In this document: piece after piece, positions 1-6,046 of the stretch
Layout: the number at the start of each line of letters is the position of its first letter
How positions within the stretch are numbered: position 1 is the first letter of the stretch
Source: Lentisphaeria bacterium
GTDB taxonomy: Bacteria; Verrucomicrobiota; Lentisphaeria; Oligosphaerales; PUNB01
Assembly (NCBI GenBank): GCA_007133055.1
Contig: SLNM01000062.1
Coordinates: 1-8,358, forward strand
Length of the DNA stretch: 8,358 bases
Direction of reading: 5' to 3'
The notes under the pieces: generated by a model
What the model saw: only the letters and a program-made list of their open reading frames with translations
Database searches by the model: none
Told to the model about the DNA's origin: nothing
Made by a program: the position numbers and the translations under genes

Positions 1-918
1 CGAGCTTAGAATCCTGTCCTGCCCGTACTGTAATGGCATGTGCAGGAAACGGCAAATTCTCGGTTGCTCTCTGATTATCTCGATCAGAGGGTCAATGACC
101 GGGCCGGGCTCGATCGAGCTGAGACGCAAACGATAGTCGCCGCCAAGGTCAACCAGCTCCGCAAGCAGGTCGGGCAGATCACGGCCGCGATCATTGTACA
201 GCCCCAGATTGACCCCGGTCAGAACCAATTCGCGATGGCCGCGGTCAAGAAGAACGCGTGCCTCGTCAACCACGGTTCTGACCGGTCGCGAGCGCGGCTT
301 GCCGCGGACAAAAGGGACCACGCAGAAACTGCAGAAGTAATCGCAACCCTCCTGAACCTTAAGATTGGCCCGAGTACGATGCGGATAGTAGCCGACCGAC
401 AGCTTCTCCCCCGGGGCCCCCGTGGCTTTGCTCCGATGCTCCGGCACGGAAAGCTCCCCGCGAACACTGCCTATGGGGAATTGCGAAATTGGCGAATCGA
501 GCCTGGTCGACTCGGATAGTCGACCTACAAACTGGCTCGATTCGCACATTTCGCAATTCTCTGTCGCAGCACCTAGGGAAGGAGGTAAATAATCGATCAA
601 ACGATGCTTTTCGACATTGTCCAAAACCAAATCAACACTTGCCTCGTCCGCCCATGCCTGACGGTCGGCCTGCGCGTCGCAACCAACGACCACGACAAAG
701 GAGTCGGGGCAGCGGCGGCGGGCGGCCCGGACGGCCTGTCTGCTTTTCCGGCCGGCCTCGCCGGTAACCGTGCAACTGTTGACAACGATCAGGGCGGCCG
801 ACTCTCCGGAGCCGCCCATGCGGAACCCAAGCCGGTGCAACTGTTCGGCAATATAGGCGGAATCGGCCTGGTTGAGACGACAGCCGAGAGTGATGATGCT
901 GGCGGTTGGCTGGGGCAA
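1..918 (-). CDS. mtaB: MtaB-type tRNA methylthiotransferase (radical SAM), C-terminus cut by window edge, contains an in-frame palindromic repeat
   Basis: Open without a stop from 918 to base 1 (306 codons); the 3' end lies outside the window. The N-terminal methylthiotransferase domain has its three cluster cysteines at C13 (TLGCRLNQ), C49 (NSCTVT) and C80 (VGCDAQ). The radical-SAM motif CDYFCSFC gives C192, C196 and C199, followed by VVPFVRG and ELVLTGVNLG. TLGC with NSCTVT fits MtaB, which makes ms2t6A at tRNA position 37, better than MiaB. The enzyme is expected to be cytosolic and to use two 4Fe-4S clusters. I chose TTG at 918 because GAGGA (932-928) lies 9 nt upstream and the N-terminus then has family length; an in-frame ATG at 963 lacks a ribosome-binding site. 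Residues about 119-148, in the interdomain linker, come from the palindromic element at 474-563. The gene follows miaA by about 130 nt and is probably cotranscribed with it. Function is confident; the exact start is not. Confidence 0.9.
   Translation of the reverse strand, partial: MPQPTASIITLGCRLNQADSAYIAEQLHRLGFRMGGSGESAALIVVNSCTVTGEAGRKSRQAVRAARRRCPDSFVVVVGCDAQADRQAWADEASVDLVLDNVEKHRLIDYLPPSLGAATENCEMCESSQFVGRLSESTRLDSPISQFPIGSVRGELSVPEHRSKATGAPGEKLSVGYYPHRTRANLKVQEGCDYFCSFCVVPFVRGKPRSRPVRTVVDEARVLLDRGHRELVLTGVNLGLYNDRGRDLPDLLAELVDLGGDYRLRLSSIEPGPVIDPLIEIIREQPRICRFLHMPLQYGQDRILSS
474..563. repeat. Near-palindromic repeat element, copy A, in frame inside mtaB
   Basis: The left arm (478-503) and right arm (534-559) are inverted repeats matching at 24 of 26 positions; the differences are one adjacent TG/GT swap. 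Between them is a second hairpin, GGTCGACT (505-512) with AGTCGACC (518-525) around a 5-nt loop. The right end reads GCAATTCTCTG as in copy B, while the left terminal bases are TGGGG instead of CAGAG. The host frame is open throughout and encodes residues about 119-148 of MtaB, including CEMC and RLDSPISQF. No convincing target duplication is visible, so this copy may be older than copy B. No transposase gene is nearby. Confidence 0.88.
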
Positions 919-927
919 TTTGAATGT

Positions 928-932
928 TCCTC
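928..932 (-). promoter_or_regulatory. Ribosome-binding site supporting a TTG start for mtaB
   Basis: On the minus strand GAGGA is followed by 9 nt and then TTG (918-916). The alternative ATG (963-961) is preceded by GCTTAACCG, with no Shine-Dalgarno match. The site therefore favours the TTG start. This is inferred from spacing only. Confidence 0.5.
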
Positions 933-1048
933 GCTTATTCGACCAACTTTGTTCTGTCTGCATCGGTTAAGCGGGTCGGTTAAGAGTATCCGAGCAAGTG
1001 TGGCGCTTAAAAGTGAGTTCTGGTATTCAGTCTGCCAACAGATAATAA

Positions 1049-2230
1049 TTATTGGTTCGATATGCTGTTGGAATTCGAGGGATGGCTCCGTGGACCGTAG
1101 CGGATGTCCTCCAAACGGAACCTGGGCGGCGGCAGGGGTTGGTTCCGCAAAAAAAGATCGACCAGTTCAACCGCAGCCTCAGGGTCGCCGCCGGGCAACC
1201 AGTGAATTTGCCAGCCGTCCCGCTCAAACTTGCGAAACCATCCGTCCTGCCCTCTGGCAAAGCGACGAATCCGGGCCAGCAACTGTTGGCGGAACTCCTG
1301 ATTGCCAATCCGCCCCTGCAACAGTTGGCCGGCGCATCGGTATTCCAGGCCAAACACCTCGAGTCTTTGCCAGGACACCCCGCTCTCCCGCAACCTTCGG
1401 ACCTCCTCGAGCAGGCCTTGCTGCAAACGCTGGTCCAACCTCGCTTCGATACGCCGGTGAACCTCCTTGCGATCGAGCCAGGGAGCTATCAACAACGGCT
1501 GCAGAAGAGCCCCCCCACGGGCTGCGCCAGTTGGCGGCTGCGTGCTCCCTGCCGCCCCGTATTCAGAGAATTGCGAAAAGTGCGAATCGAGCCGATTGTA
1601 GGTTGGGAATCTGTCCCGACCGGGCTCGATTCGCATGGGTCGAACAGATTCCGGCCCTACGAAAAGCACATTTCGCAATTCTCTGCCCCCGTATTGAGTG
1701 CGGGCTATTTCCAAGGCGCGCACGACACGACGCCGCTGAGTGAGGTCGGTTCGCGCGAACAACTCCGGCGCCTGTCGGCGCAGTTGATTGATCAGGGTCT
1801 GATCGGAACAGTTCTCCAGTCGGCGGCGAAAATCGGGGTCGGCGGCGGCTCCTGGCAACTCGTAGTTTTCCAGCACAGCCTTCAGGTACAACGGTGAACC
1901 CCCGACCATAATCGGCAGGCGACCGCGCCGGCAAACTTGATCCAGAGCATTGCGGAAGAACTCGACATAACGGAAAAGATTGAAATCCTGCCGTGGATCG
2001 ACCAGGTCGACCAGGTGGTACGGCACACGATTGTCACCCTCGCCGTACTCATGCAAATCCTTGCCGGTACCGATGTCCATTCCACGGTAGACCTGGCGGG
2101 AGTCGACACTTAGGATTTCCCCCCCAAATCTCCTGGCCAAAGTTACCCCCAGCCGAGTCTTGCCGGCGGCTGTGGGACCGAGCACGACCACTGTCTTAAT
2201 CATTTGCCCGTTCGCAGGCGGTTCATTCAT
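1049..2230 (-). CDS. miaA: tRNA dimethylallyltransferase, with an in-frame palindromic element insertion
   Basis: Transfers a dimethylallyl group from DMAPP to N6 of adenosine-37 in tRNAs reading UNN codons (family knowledge); cytosolic. Visible: P-loop GPTAAGKT at residues 18-25, VDSRQVYRGMDIGTGKDL at about 42-59 (the family's DSxQVYR and GTxKP region), GGSPLYLKAVL at 111-121, QRRRVVRALEI at 165-175, RIEARLDQRL at 260-269, and the C-terminal ARGQDGWFRKF. The start at 2230 has GGGGA 8 nt upstream and overlaps the cdaR stop by 8 nt; another ATG lies at 2203. At 393 residues it is longer than the usual roughly 300. About 41-44 of the extra residues (183-226) come from the repeat at 1564-1685, and the rest is an Ala/Gly/Pro linker and a longer C-terminus. 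GGS instead of GGT and GTGKDL instead of GTAKP mark a divergent clade. The gene looks functional, as both flanking halves align with the family. Confidence 0.93.
   Translation of the reverse strand: MNEPPANGQMIKTVVVLGPTAAGKTRLGVTLARRFGGEILSVDSRQVYRGMDIGTGKDLHEYGEGDNRVPYHLVDLVDPRQDFNLFRYVEFFRNALDQVCRRGRLPIMVGGSPLYLKAVLENYELPGAAADPDFRRRLENCSDQTLINQLRRQAPELFARTDLTQRRRVVRALEIARTQYGGRELRNVLFVGPESVRPMRIEPGRDRFPTYNRLDSHFSQFSEYGAAGSTQPPTGAARGGALLQPLLIAPWLDRKEVHRRIEARLDQRLQQGLLEEVRRLRESGVSWQRLEVFGLEYRCAGQLLQGRIGNQEFRQQLLARIRRFARGQDGWFRKFERDGWQIHWLPGGDPEAAVELVDLFLRNQPLPPPRFRLEDIRYGPRSHPSNSNSISNQ
1555..1563. repeat. Target-site duplication, left copy (CCCCGTATT)
   Basis: Nine bases directly abutting the left terminus of copy B are repeated in the same orientation at 1687-1695 beyond its right terminus, with one intervening C (1686). 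The offset of 132 bp is divisible by three, so the insertion preserved the miaA frame. A duplication of this length is the usual trace of transposase-mediated insertion. It could be chance, but its adjacency to the inverted-repeat ends makes that unlikely. Confidence 0.75.
1564..1685. repeat. Near-palindromic repeat element, copy B, in frame inside miaA, with terminal inverted repeats
   Basis: The 20-nt terminal inverted repeats at 1564-1583 and 1666-1685 match at 19 of 20 positions and begin CAGAGAATTGCG. Inside, GCGAATCGAGCC (1582-1593) is perfectly inverted at 1623-1634. A nested hairpin pairs GGTTGGGA (1601-1608) with TCCCGACC (1614-1621). A further segment at 1639-1660 is a degenerate inverted copy of 1598-1620, absent from copy A, and accounts for about 32 extra nt. 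Copy B aligns with copy A when read on the opposite strand. The miaA frame crosses it without a stop and yields a peptide ending RLDSHFSQF. The flanks carry a 9-bp direct repeat. Confidence 0.92.
1687..1695. repeat. Target-site duplication, right copy (CCCCGTATT)
   Basis: Partner of the 9-bp direct repeat at 1555-1563. In the MiaA protein the two copies appear as QYGG before and EYGA after the element-encoded peptide. The ancestral protein can be read as running directly from ARTQYG into AAGSTQPP. Confidence 0.75.
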
Positions 2231-3272
2231 GCAAACCATCCCCGGATCGCTCTCCGCTCTCCGGCACCCTCCCCCTCCCCTCCTGCGGCGACGGCGGTGG
2301 TTCTTCTGACTGATCGGACGGTTCAACTCCGACCAGCTCGATCTCCAGTTCCGAAGGATGTACGTACTCGATTGTGGCGCGATTATCGGCCAGCCAGACT
2401 TCGACCGACCGACTGTAATGACCGGGACTGGTAATCGCGGTCAGATCAATGAACGGATAAACCTGATGCGACTGCATCTGCTCCAACACCCTGCTCGGAC
2501 CGCGAATGGTTACCGACACGGGGGGGAGAGAAGAGGCAATCAGCAGGCCGGAATCGACGGCGACCATGACCCGTACCGGCAACTGATTGAAAGACTCAAC
2601 GACGGCATGGCGCGATATTTCGTAGCTGACATGAACGGTGCGCGGACTGACCCTCGCTCCTCCGGGAACCGAAAGTCGCACGTTTTCCTGTTGAAAACTC
2701 TGGGTCGTTGTCTCACTCAATACAATCGGGTCGGTCAATACTTCGTTGATCTCGGCCAGCAATCGAGACGGACCGACAATGCGTGCTGTGCCGGGCACCA
2801 GGCGCCGCTCCTGCACCTGATAGCCCGTCGGCAAAACACCCCGCTCGCGGACGCGAACCGACACCTCCTTGTTGATTATTCGATCCACCTGCAAAGTTAC
2901 GCTGGGCGGATGCACTTCCTCGATCTGCACTCCGGAGGGCACCCTTGCCTGAGTGGGGGAAATGCGCAGTTCATAAGTTCTTATCCCCTCGTCAAGCAGC
3001 GGCACCCCAAGGTCAATTTCAATGTCTTCGCTGCTGAGCCGGTCAAGGCTGCCGCGACTACCCCGCACCACCACCTGCACGTTGAAACTGCGCGGCTCAA
3101 CCACCATCTTGTCTTCGTCATACGAAACGACGACCGGCACTGTGAAGGTGGCGCTCTCGCGCTTGACCTGCTGGCTGACAAAAAGCCAGATCAAGGTGGC
3201 CAGCAGCAGGGTAAAAAGCTTGTAGAAGAAATCTTCCACCAGAAATTGCGGCAGCCTAAGTTTTCCGCTCAT
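2223..3272 (-). CDS. cdaR: CdaA regulatory protein CdaR (YbbR-domain membrane protein)
   Basis: A 349-residue protein with one N-terminal membrane helix at about 17-33 (YKLFTLLLATLIWLFV), followed by beta-rich extracytoplasmic YbbR-type repeats at roughly 40-125, 125-205 and 208-305. Repeat signatures are FTVPVVVSYDED, PSVTLQVDRIINKEVSVRV, TARIVGPSRLL and VSVTIRGPSRVL. The tail (about 310-349) is Pro/Glu/Gly-rich and probably disordered. CdaR binds CdaA and modulates c-di-AMP synthesis in Firmicutes; the same role here is inferred from the adjacent cdaA. The ATG at 3272 lies 2 nt after the cdaA stop and has GAGAG upstream; a TTG at 3278 is the alternative. It appears to have three repeats, fewer than the four of Bacillus subtilis CdaR. 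Confidence 0.9.
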   Translation of the reverse strand: MSGKLRLPQFLVEDFFYKLFTLLLATLIWLFVSQQVKRESATFTVPVVVSYDEDKMVVEPRSFNVQVVVRGSRGSLDRLSSEDIEIDLGVPLLDEGIRTYELRISPTQARVPSGVQIEEVHPPSVTLQVDRIINKEVSVRVRERGVLPTGYQVQERRLVPGTARIVGPSRLLAEINEVLTDPIVLSETTTQSFQQENVRLSVPGGARVSPRTVHVSYEISRHAVVESFNQLPVRVMVAVDSGLLIASSLPPVSVTIRGPSRVLEQMQSHQVYPFIDLTAITSPGHYSRSVEVWLADNRATIEYVHPSELEIELVGVEPSDQSEEPPPSPQEGRGRVPESGERSGDGLHE

Positions 3273-3274
3273 AG

Positions 3275-4153
3275 TCAACTCTCAGATGCTTCGGGTTCGG
3301 TAATCGACGCCTGAGTCGCAGCCTGCGATTCCTCCTTGGCTTCGTCCGCCATGGATTGAAACCGACCGCCCAGACGATTCTCGCTCCGGGGCGGATTGCG
3401 CACCAGGTGGGTCCGCAAATGCCGCTCCAGCCGCTGCCGGTTCAGGCCACGCACCAATCTTCCTTTGAATGCCAGGCTGATCGCTCCCGACTCCTCCGAG
3501 ACAACCAGAACGATGGCGTCGGTTTCCTCGCTCAGTCCTACGGCGGCGCGATGGCGGGTACCCAGGCTCCTGGCAAAATCCGGGTCGTCGGTCAAAGGGA
3601 ATATGCAGCCTGCGGCCAAGATCATTCCTCCCTTGATCAGAACCCCCCCGTCATGCAGCGGGGTGTCGGGGAAGAAGAAGGTGGTCAGCAACTGCTGGGT
3701 CAGCGGCGCTCGAATCGGGGTGCCGGTCTCGGCGATGCCGCGCATCCCAATGTCGCGCTCGACGGCAATCAGGGCGCCAACCCGATGGCTGGCCAGAAAA
3801 ACGACGCTGTCGATAATCGTGGTTATGCGCTGCTGCCGCTCGCGGGAAGTGTTGCGCAGGCGGCTCTGGGTGGAGCCGATCTCGGCAAAAACCCGGCGCA
3901 GCTCGGGCTGAAATATAATCACTACGCCAAGCGCGGCGGCGGCCACCATCCTGTTGAGCAACCATTCCACCACTTCCAGGCGCAGCAGCAAAGCCAGTGC
4001 GTACAGGGTGATGATTACGGTGACCAGGCCAAAAAGAATGGGCGCGCTGCGGGTGCCCCTTAAAAACAAAGTGATCAGGTAGATAAGCACCGCCAGAATC
4101 AGGATTTCCAGGATCACCCCGCCTGCATAAAGAATGGAGTGCATGTTCAGCAT
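3275..4153 (-). CDS. cdaA: Diadenylate cyclase CdaA (c-di-AMP synthase)
   Basis: Condenses two ATP into the second messenger c-di-AMP. The N-terminus has three hydrophobic helices (about 8-31, 38-58 and 66-82), ending in the CdaA-typical VVIIFQPELRRVFAEIG. The DAC domain follows, with LHDGGVLI at 166-173, GTRHRAAVGLSEETDA at 198-213 and VVSEESGAIS at 217-226. RHR is intact; the first motif reads DGG where the family usually has DGA. The C-terminal 30 residues are Glu/Ala-rich. Length (292) matches CdaA rather than soluble DisA. I chose the ATG at 4153, which has GGGAG 5 nt upstream; the upstream ATG at 4168 lacks such a site. The gene is followed almost without gap by cdaR, the standard cdaA-cdaR pair, but glmM, often third in Firmicutes, is replaced by miaA. 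Confidence 0.95.
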   Translation of the reverse strand: MLNMHSILYAGGVILEILILAVLIYLITLFLRGTRSAPILFGLVTVIITLYALALLLRLEVVEWLLNRMVAAAALGVVIIFQPELRRVFAEIGSTQSRLRNTSRERQQRITTIIDSVVFLASHRVGALIAVERDIGMRGIAETGTPIRAPLTQQLLTTFFFPDTPLHDGGVLIKGGMILAAGCIFPLTDDPDFARSLGTRHRAAVGLSEETDAIVLVVSEESGAISLAFKGRLVRGLNRQRLERHLRTHLVRNPPRSENRLGGRFQSMADEAKEESQAATQASITEPEASES

Positions 4154-4181
4154 GTTAACTCCCGCCATAATGGCCGAGGGG

Positions 4182-4211
4182 CGTTGTCGGCTCGACCGCC
4201 GCTCGGCAACG
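4182..4211. other. Intercistronic hairpin between the dehydrogenase and cdaA
   Basis: CGTTGTCG (4182-4189) can pair with CGGCAACG (4204-4211): 8 pairs with one G-U and a 14-nt loop, beginning right after the dehydrogenase stop codon. No T-tract follows on the minus strand, so it is not a classical terminator. It might protect mRNA ends or attenuate expression of the downstream genes, or be chance. Confidence 0.25.
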
Positions 4212-4212
4212 G

Positions 4213-5958
4213 TTAGTTGCGTGTTGGCCTGTCCCCAGGCTGGTTCTTGCTTTTTCCCTGCCGGTTACCGGTGGTGCCCGATCCGAAAACTTGCATGACC
4301 GCAGTTTCGGTCGCCATATTGTATTCCATGTCCTCCCCCGTCAGGCTGTCGGCAATGGCCGGCCCCAGCTCGGGCAGTTGTTCAACCGGAGTCAGGGGCA
4401 AATGCTCGCACTGCGGAAAGATCACGGTTTTCCCTGGGAACCGCCCTGCCGCCACTCCCTCCAGCCCCTCCCACAGAGCCCGCATGCCGCCGACCGCGGC
4501 CAGCGCCGTCACCGGTCGAAGCTGACCAGTCTCGACTAAATTCAGTGTATGGCGCAGATGATGCGTGCGGCTGCCGCTCGAACCAATAAAGCGCACCCCG
4601 CGCCTGACAATGGCGTCGATGTCCAGGCTGGTTTCCTGGCCGGTGGGAATGCCTGCAAATATATTCATCAGCCCGTCCCTGGCCAGCAAACGCGCGGCGC
4701 TCTTGATCACCTTTGCGACGGGCACCAGCACCACAATATCATCGAAACCGTCCGGGGCGAATTCTCCGACAGCCTGCATAAACGCCTCCTCCGAGGGAAA
4801 ATTATTCGGATTCATTGTTTCAAACTGCACCCCCCGACGCTGGACCGAGTCGGCAAGAATGGCCGCCGTCCTGGCAATCCGGTCGTCGTCCAGATCGGTA
4901 ACCAGAACCCGCTCCGGCCCGTCCTCGTTTTCGACTGCCAACTGGGTGTGCATCTGCCCCATCGCACCAGCTCCGCCCACCAACCAGCAGGTGCCGCCGG
5001 AGCGCAGTCGTGAACGGACGTTTCGGCCGTAGGCGGAGGCAATGTCCCGACTCTCGTCCCCCTGATAATACCAACCTCGGTAATGAATGCTGCCGACATC
5101 GAACGACCAGTCGCCGTCCGCCGCAACGCCAACCAGGCTGATCGCCGCCCCGGTCAGTCCGGCCCGGCTCAGCGAACGAACCATGGCCGGCTCGTCAATG
5201 CCGCAACAGACAATGTCATCATACGTCGGTTTATCGGGCATCTGGGTCAGATGATTGAATTCCGCCTGAGGCAGGGCGCGTTTCAGATGGTTAATCGTCT
5301 CCCGGTTCAAGTTAAGGCAGTCAACCTGCAACGGTCCGCCCTCCGATGAAACCGCCTGCCGGGACAGACTGAAAACCGCCTGTTCATCCGGCATCATGGC
5401 CACCAACAGCCGACCGGCCGGCTGTATCTGCCGCCGCAGTTCAATCATATAACTGGCAATCACGCAGGTCCAGGGCTCGATCAGGGCGGCCACCGCCGCC
5501 GGCACATGCTCGGCCAATGGCAGCAGGTATGAACCCTCGTCTCCGTTCAGCACTCGCTGGTCGATGATACTGTACTGGGCCATACCGCCATTGATCGCAT
5601 AACCATAGGCAAAGCCAACCCCGTCAACATAGATATCTGCCTGAATAATGTACCGGCTGCCTACCGGATACTCGGCCGCCAGTGTTTCCGACCCAGTTTG
5701 CACCACCGTCATCACGGCCTCGTGCCCCGGAATAACCGGCTGGCGCTTCAAGTCGGTCGAGTGTACGCGCGGATGCTCCTCCCCGGCACGAATCAGTTTA
5801 ATATCCGAAAAACAGAGACCAACCGCCTCGATTCTAACCAGCAACTGATCCGACGCCGGCGCCGGCAGGTCCCACAGGCAAGGTTGACCGGCCTGCCCCA
5901 GTTGTTCCAAACCCTTGCCAAAAAGAGGCCAGCAAAGCATTTTTTCACCGTGTGTCAT
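4213..5958 (-). CDS. Zinc-type medium-chain dehydrogenase, SorE-like, with a duplicated nucleotide-binding segment
   Basis: A 581-residue MDR-superfamily oxidoreductase, probably NAD(P)-dependent and acting on a polyol, sugar or sugar phosphate. The catalytic GroES-like domain shows GLCFSD (C49, D52), PGHE (H79, E80) and IEPWTC (E161). The four-Cys structural zinc loop is absent; QADIYVDGVGFAYGYAINGG fills that place, reminiscent of L-sorbose-1-phosphate reductases. A first Rossmann-like segment (about 178-300) has DDIVCCG, AAISLVGVA and IHYRGWYYQG but lacks a glycine motif. A second (about 320-465) has the intact VGGAGAMGQ, VLVTDLDDDR, FDDIVVLVP and RFIGSSGS. Usual family length is about 340-410. 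The ATG at 5958 has AAGGA 6 nt upstream; a TTG at 5982 is less likely. It lies 59 nt upstream of cdaA on the same strand. The substrate cannot be told from the sequence. Confidence 0.82.
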   Translation of the reverse strand: MTHGEKMLCWPLFGKGLEQLGQAGQPCLWDLPAPASDQLLVRIEAVGLCFSDIKLIRAGEEHPRVHSTDLKRQPVIPGHEAVMTVVQTGSETLAAEYPVGSRYIIQADIYVDGVGFAYGYAINGGMAQYSIIDQRVLNGDEGSYLLPLAEHVPAAVAALIEPWTCVIASYMIELRRQIQPAGRLLVAMMPDEQAVFSLSRQAVSSEGGPLQVDCLNLNRETINHLKRALPQAEFNHLTQMPDKPTYDDIVCCGIDEPAMVRSLSRAGLTGAAISLVGVAADGDWSFDVGSIHYRGWYYQGDESRDIASAYGRNVRSRLRSGGTCWLVGGAGAMGQMHTQLAVENEDGPERVLVTDLDDDRIARTAAILADSVQRRGVQFETMNPNNFPSEEAFMQAVGEFAPDGFDDIVVLVPVAKVIKSAARLLARDGLMNIFAGIPTGQETSLDIDAIVRRGVRFIGSSGSRTHHLRHTLNLVETGQLRPVTALAAVGGMRALWEGLEGVAAGRFPGKTVIFPQCEHLPLTPVEQLPELGPAIADSLTGEDMEYNMATETAVMQVFGSGTTGNRQGKSKNQPGDRPTRN

Positions 5959-6023
5959 CGCCAATCCTTGAACTGTTAACAAATCGTGGTTTCGTCAAAA
6001 AAAATCCGTGCGTATTGGATATG

Positions 6024-6033
6024 ACATTAATGT
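6024..6033. promoter_or_regulatory. 10-bp perfect palindrome upstream of the dehydrogenase, possible operator
   Basis: ACATTAATGT is a perfect palindrome in an AT-rich stretch 66-75 bases upstream of the dehydrogenase ATG. On the minus strand a weak promoter-like pair (TTGTTC, 17 nt, TAATGT) overlaps it. Such a position suits a transcription-factor site, but the match to promoter consensus is poor. Confidence 0.25.
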
Positions 6034-6046
6034 ACCGCATGATTGA

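Noticed and set aside
474..563. Palindromes read as a transcription terminator or attenuator inside mtaB
   Set aside because: No T-tract follows on either strand and the hairpin lies inside an open coding frame with a homologous copy elsewhere; a mobile repeat explains it better.
465..572. Target-site duplication around repeat copy A
   Set aside because: CCTATGGGGA on the left and CCTAGGGA on the right look alike, but they are neither identical nor placed symmetrically at the element ends. I did not call them a duplication.
1..918. mtaB as a pseudogene disrupted by the repeat
   Set aside because: Codon-by-codon reading from 918 to 1 shows no stop or frameshift, and conserved cysteines lie in the same frame on both sides of the repeat. 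Only the part beyond the window is unknown.
604..1743. 379-codon plus-strand open frame antisense to mtaB and miaA
   Set aside because: It crosses the reverse of two recognisable genes and has no family motif, no start signal and low-complexity composition. GC-rich codon usage and the stop-free palindrome explain its length.
2358..3314. 318-codon plus-strand open frame opposite cdaR
   Set aside because: Exactly antisense to a clear YbbR protein; its translation has no recognisable motif or hydrophobic pattern.
3356..4063. 235-codon plus-strand open frame opposite cdaA
   Set aside because: Antisense shadow of the conserved DAC domain; Gln/Gly/Arg-rich nonsense composition.
5992..6004. Run of eight A (T on the minus strand) as a terminator T-tract
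   Set aside because: No stable stem precedes it on the minus strand; the convincing terminator of rfbB is the hairpin at 6059-6089.
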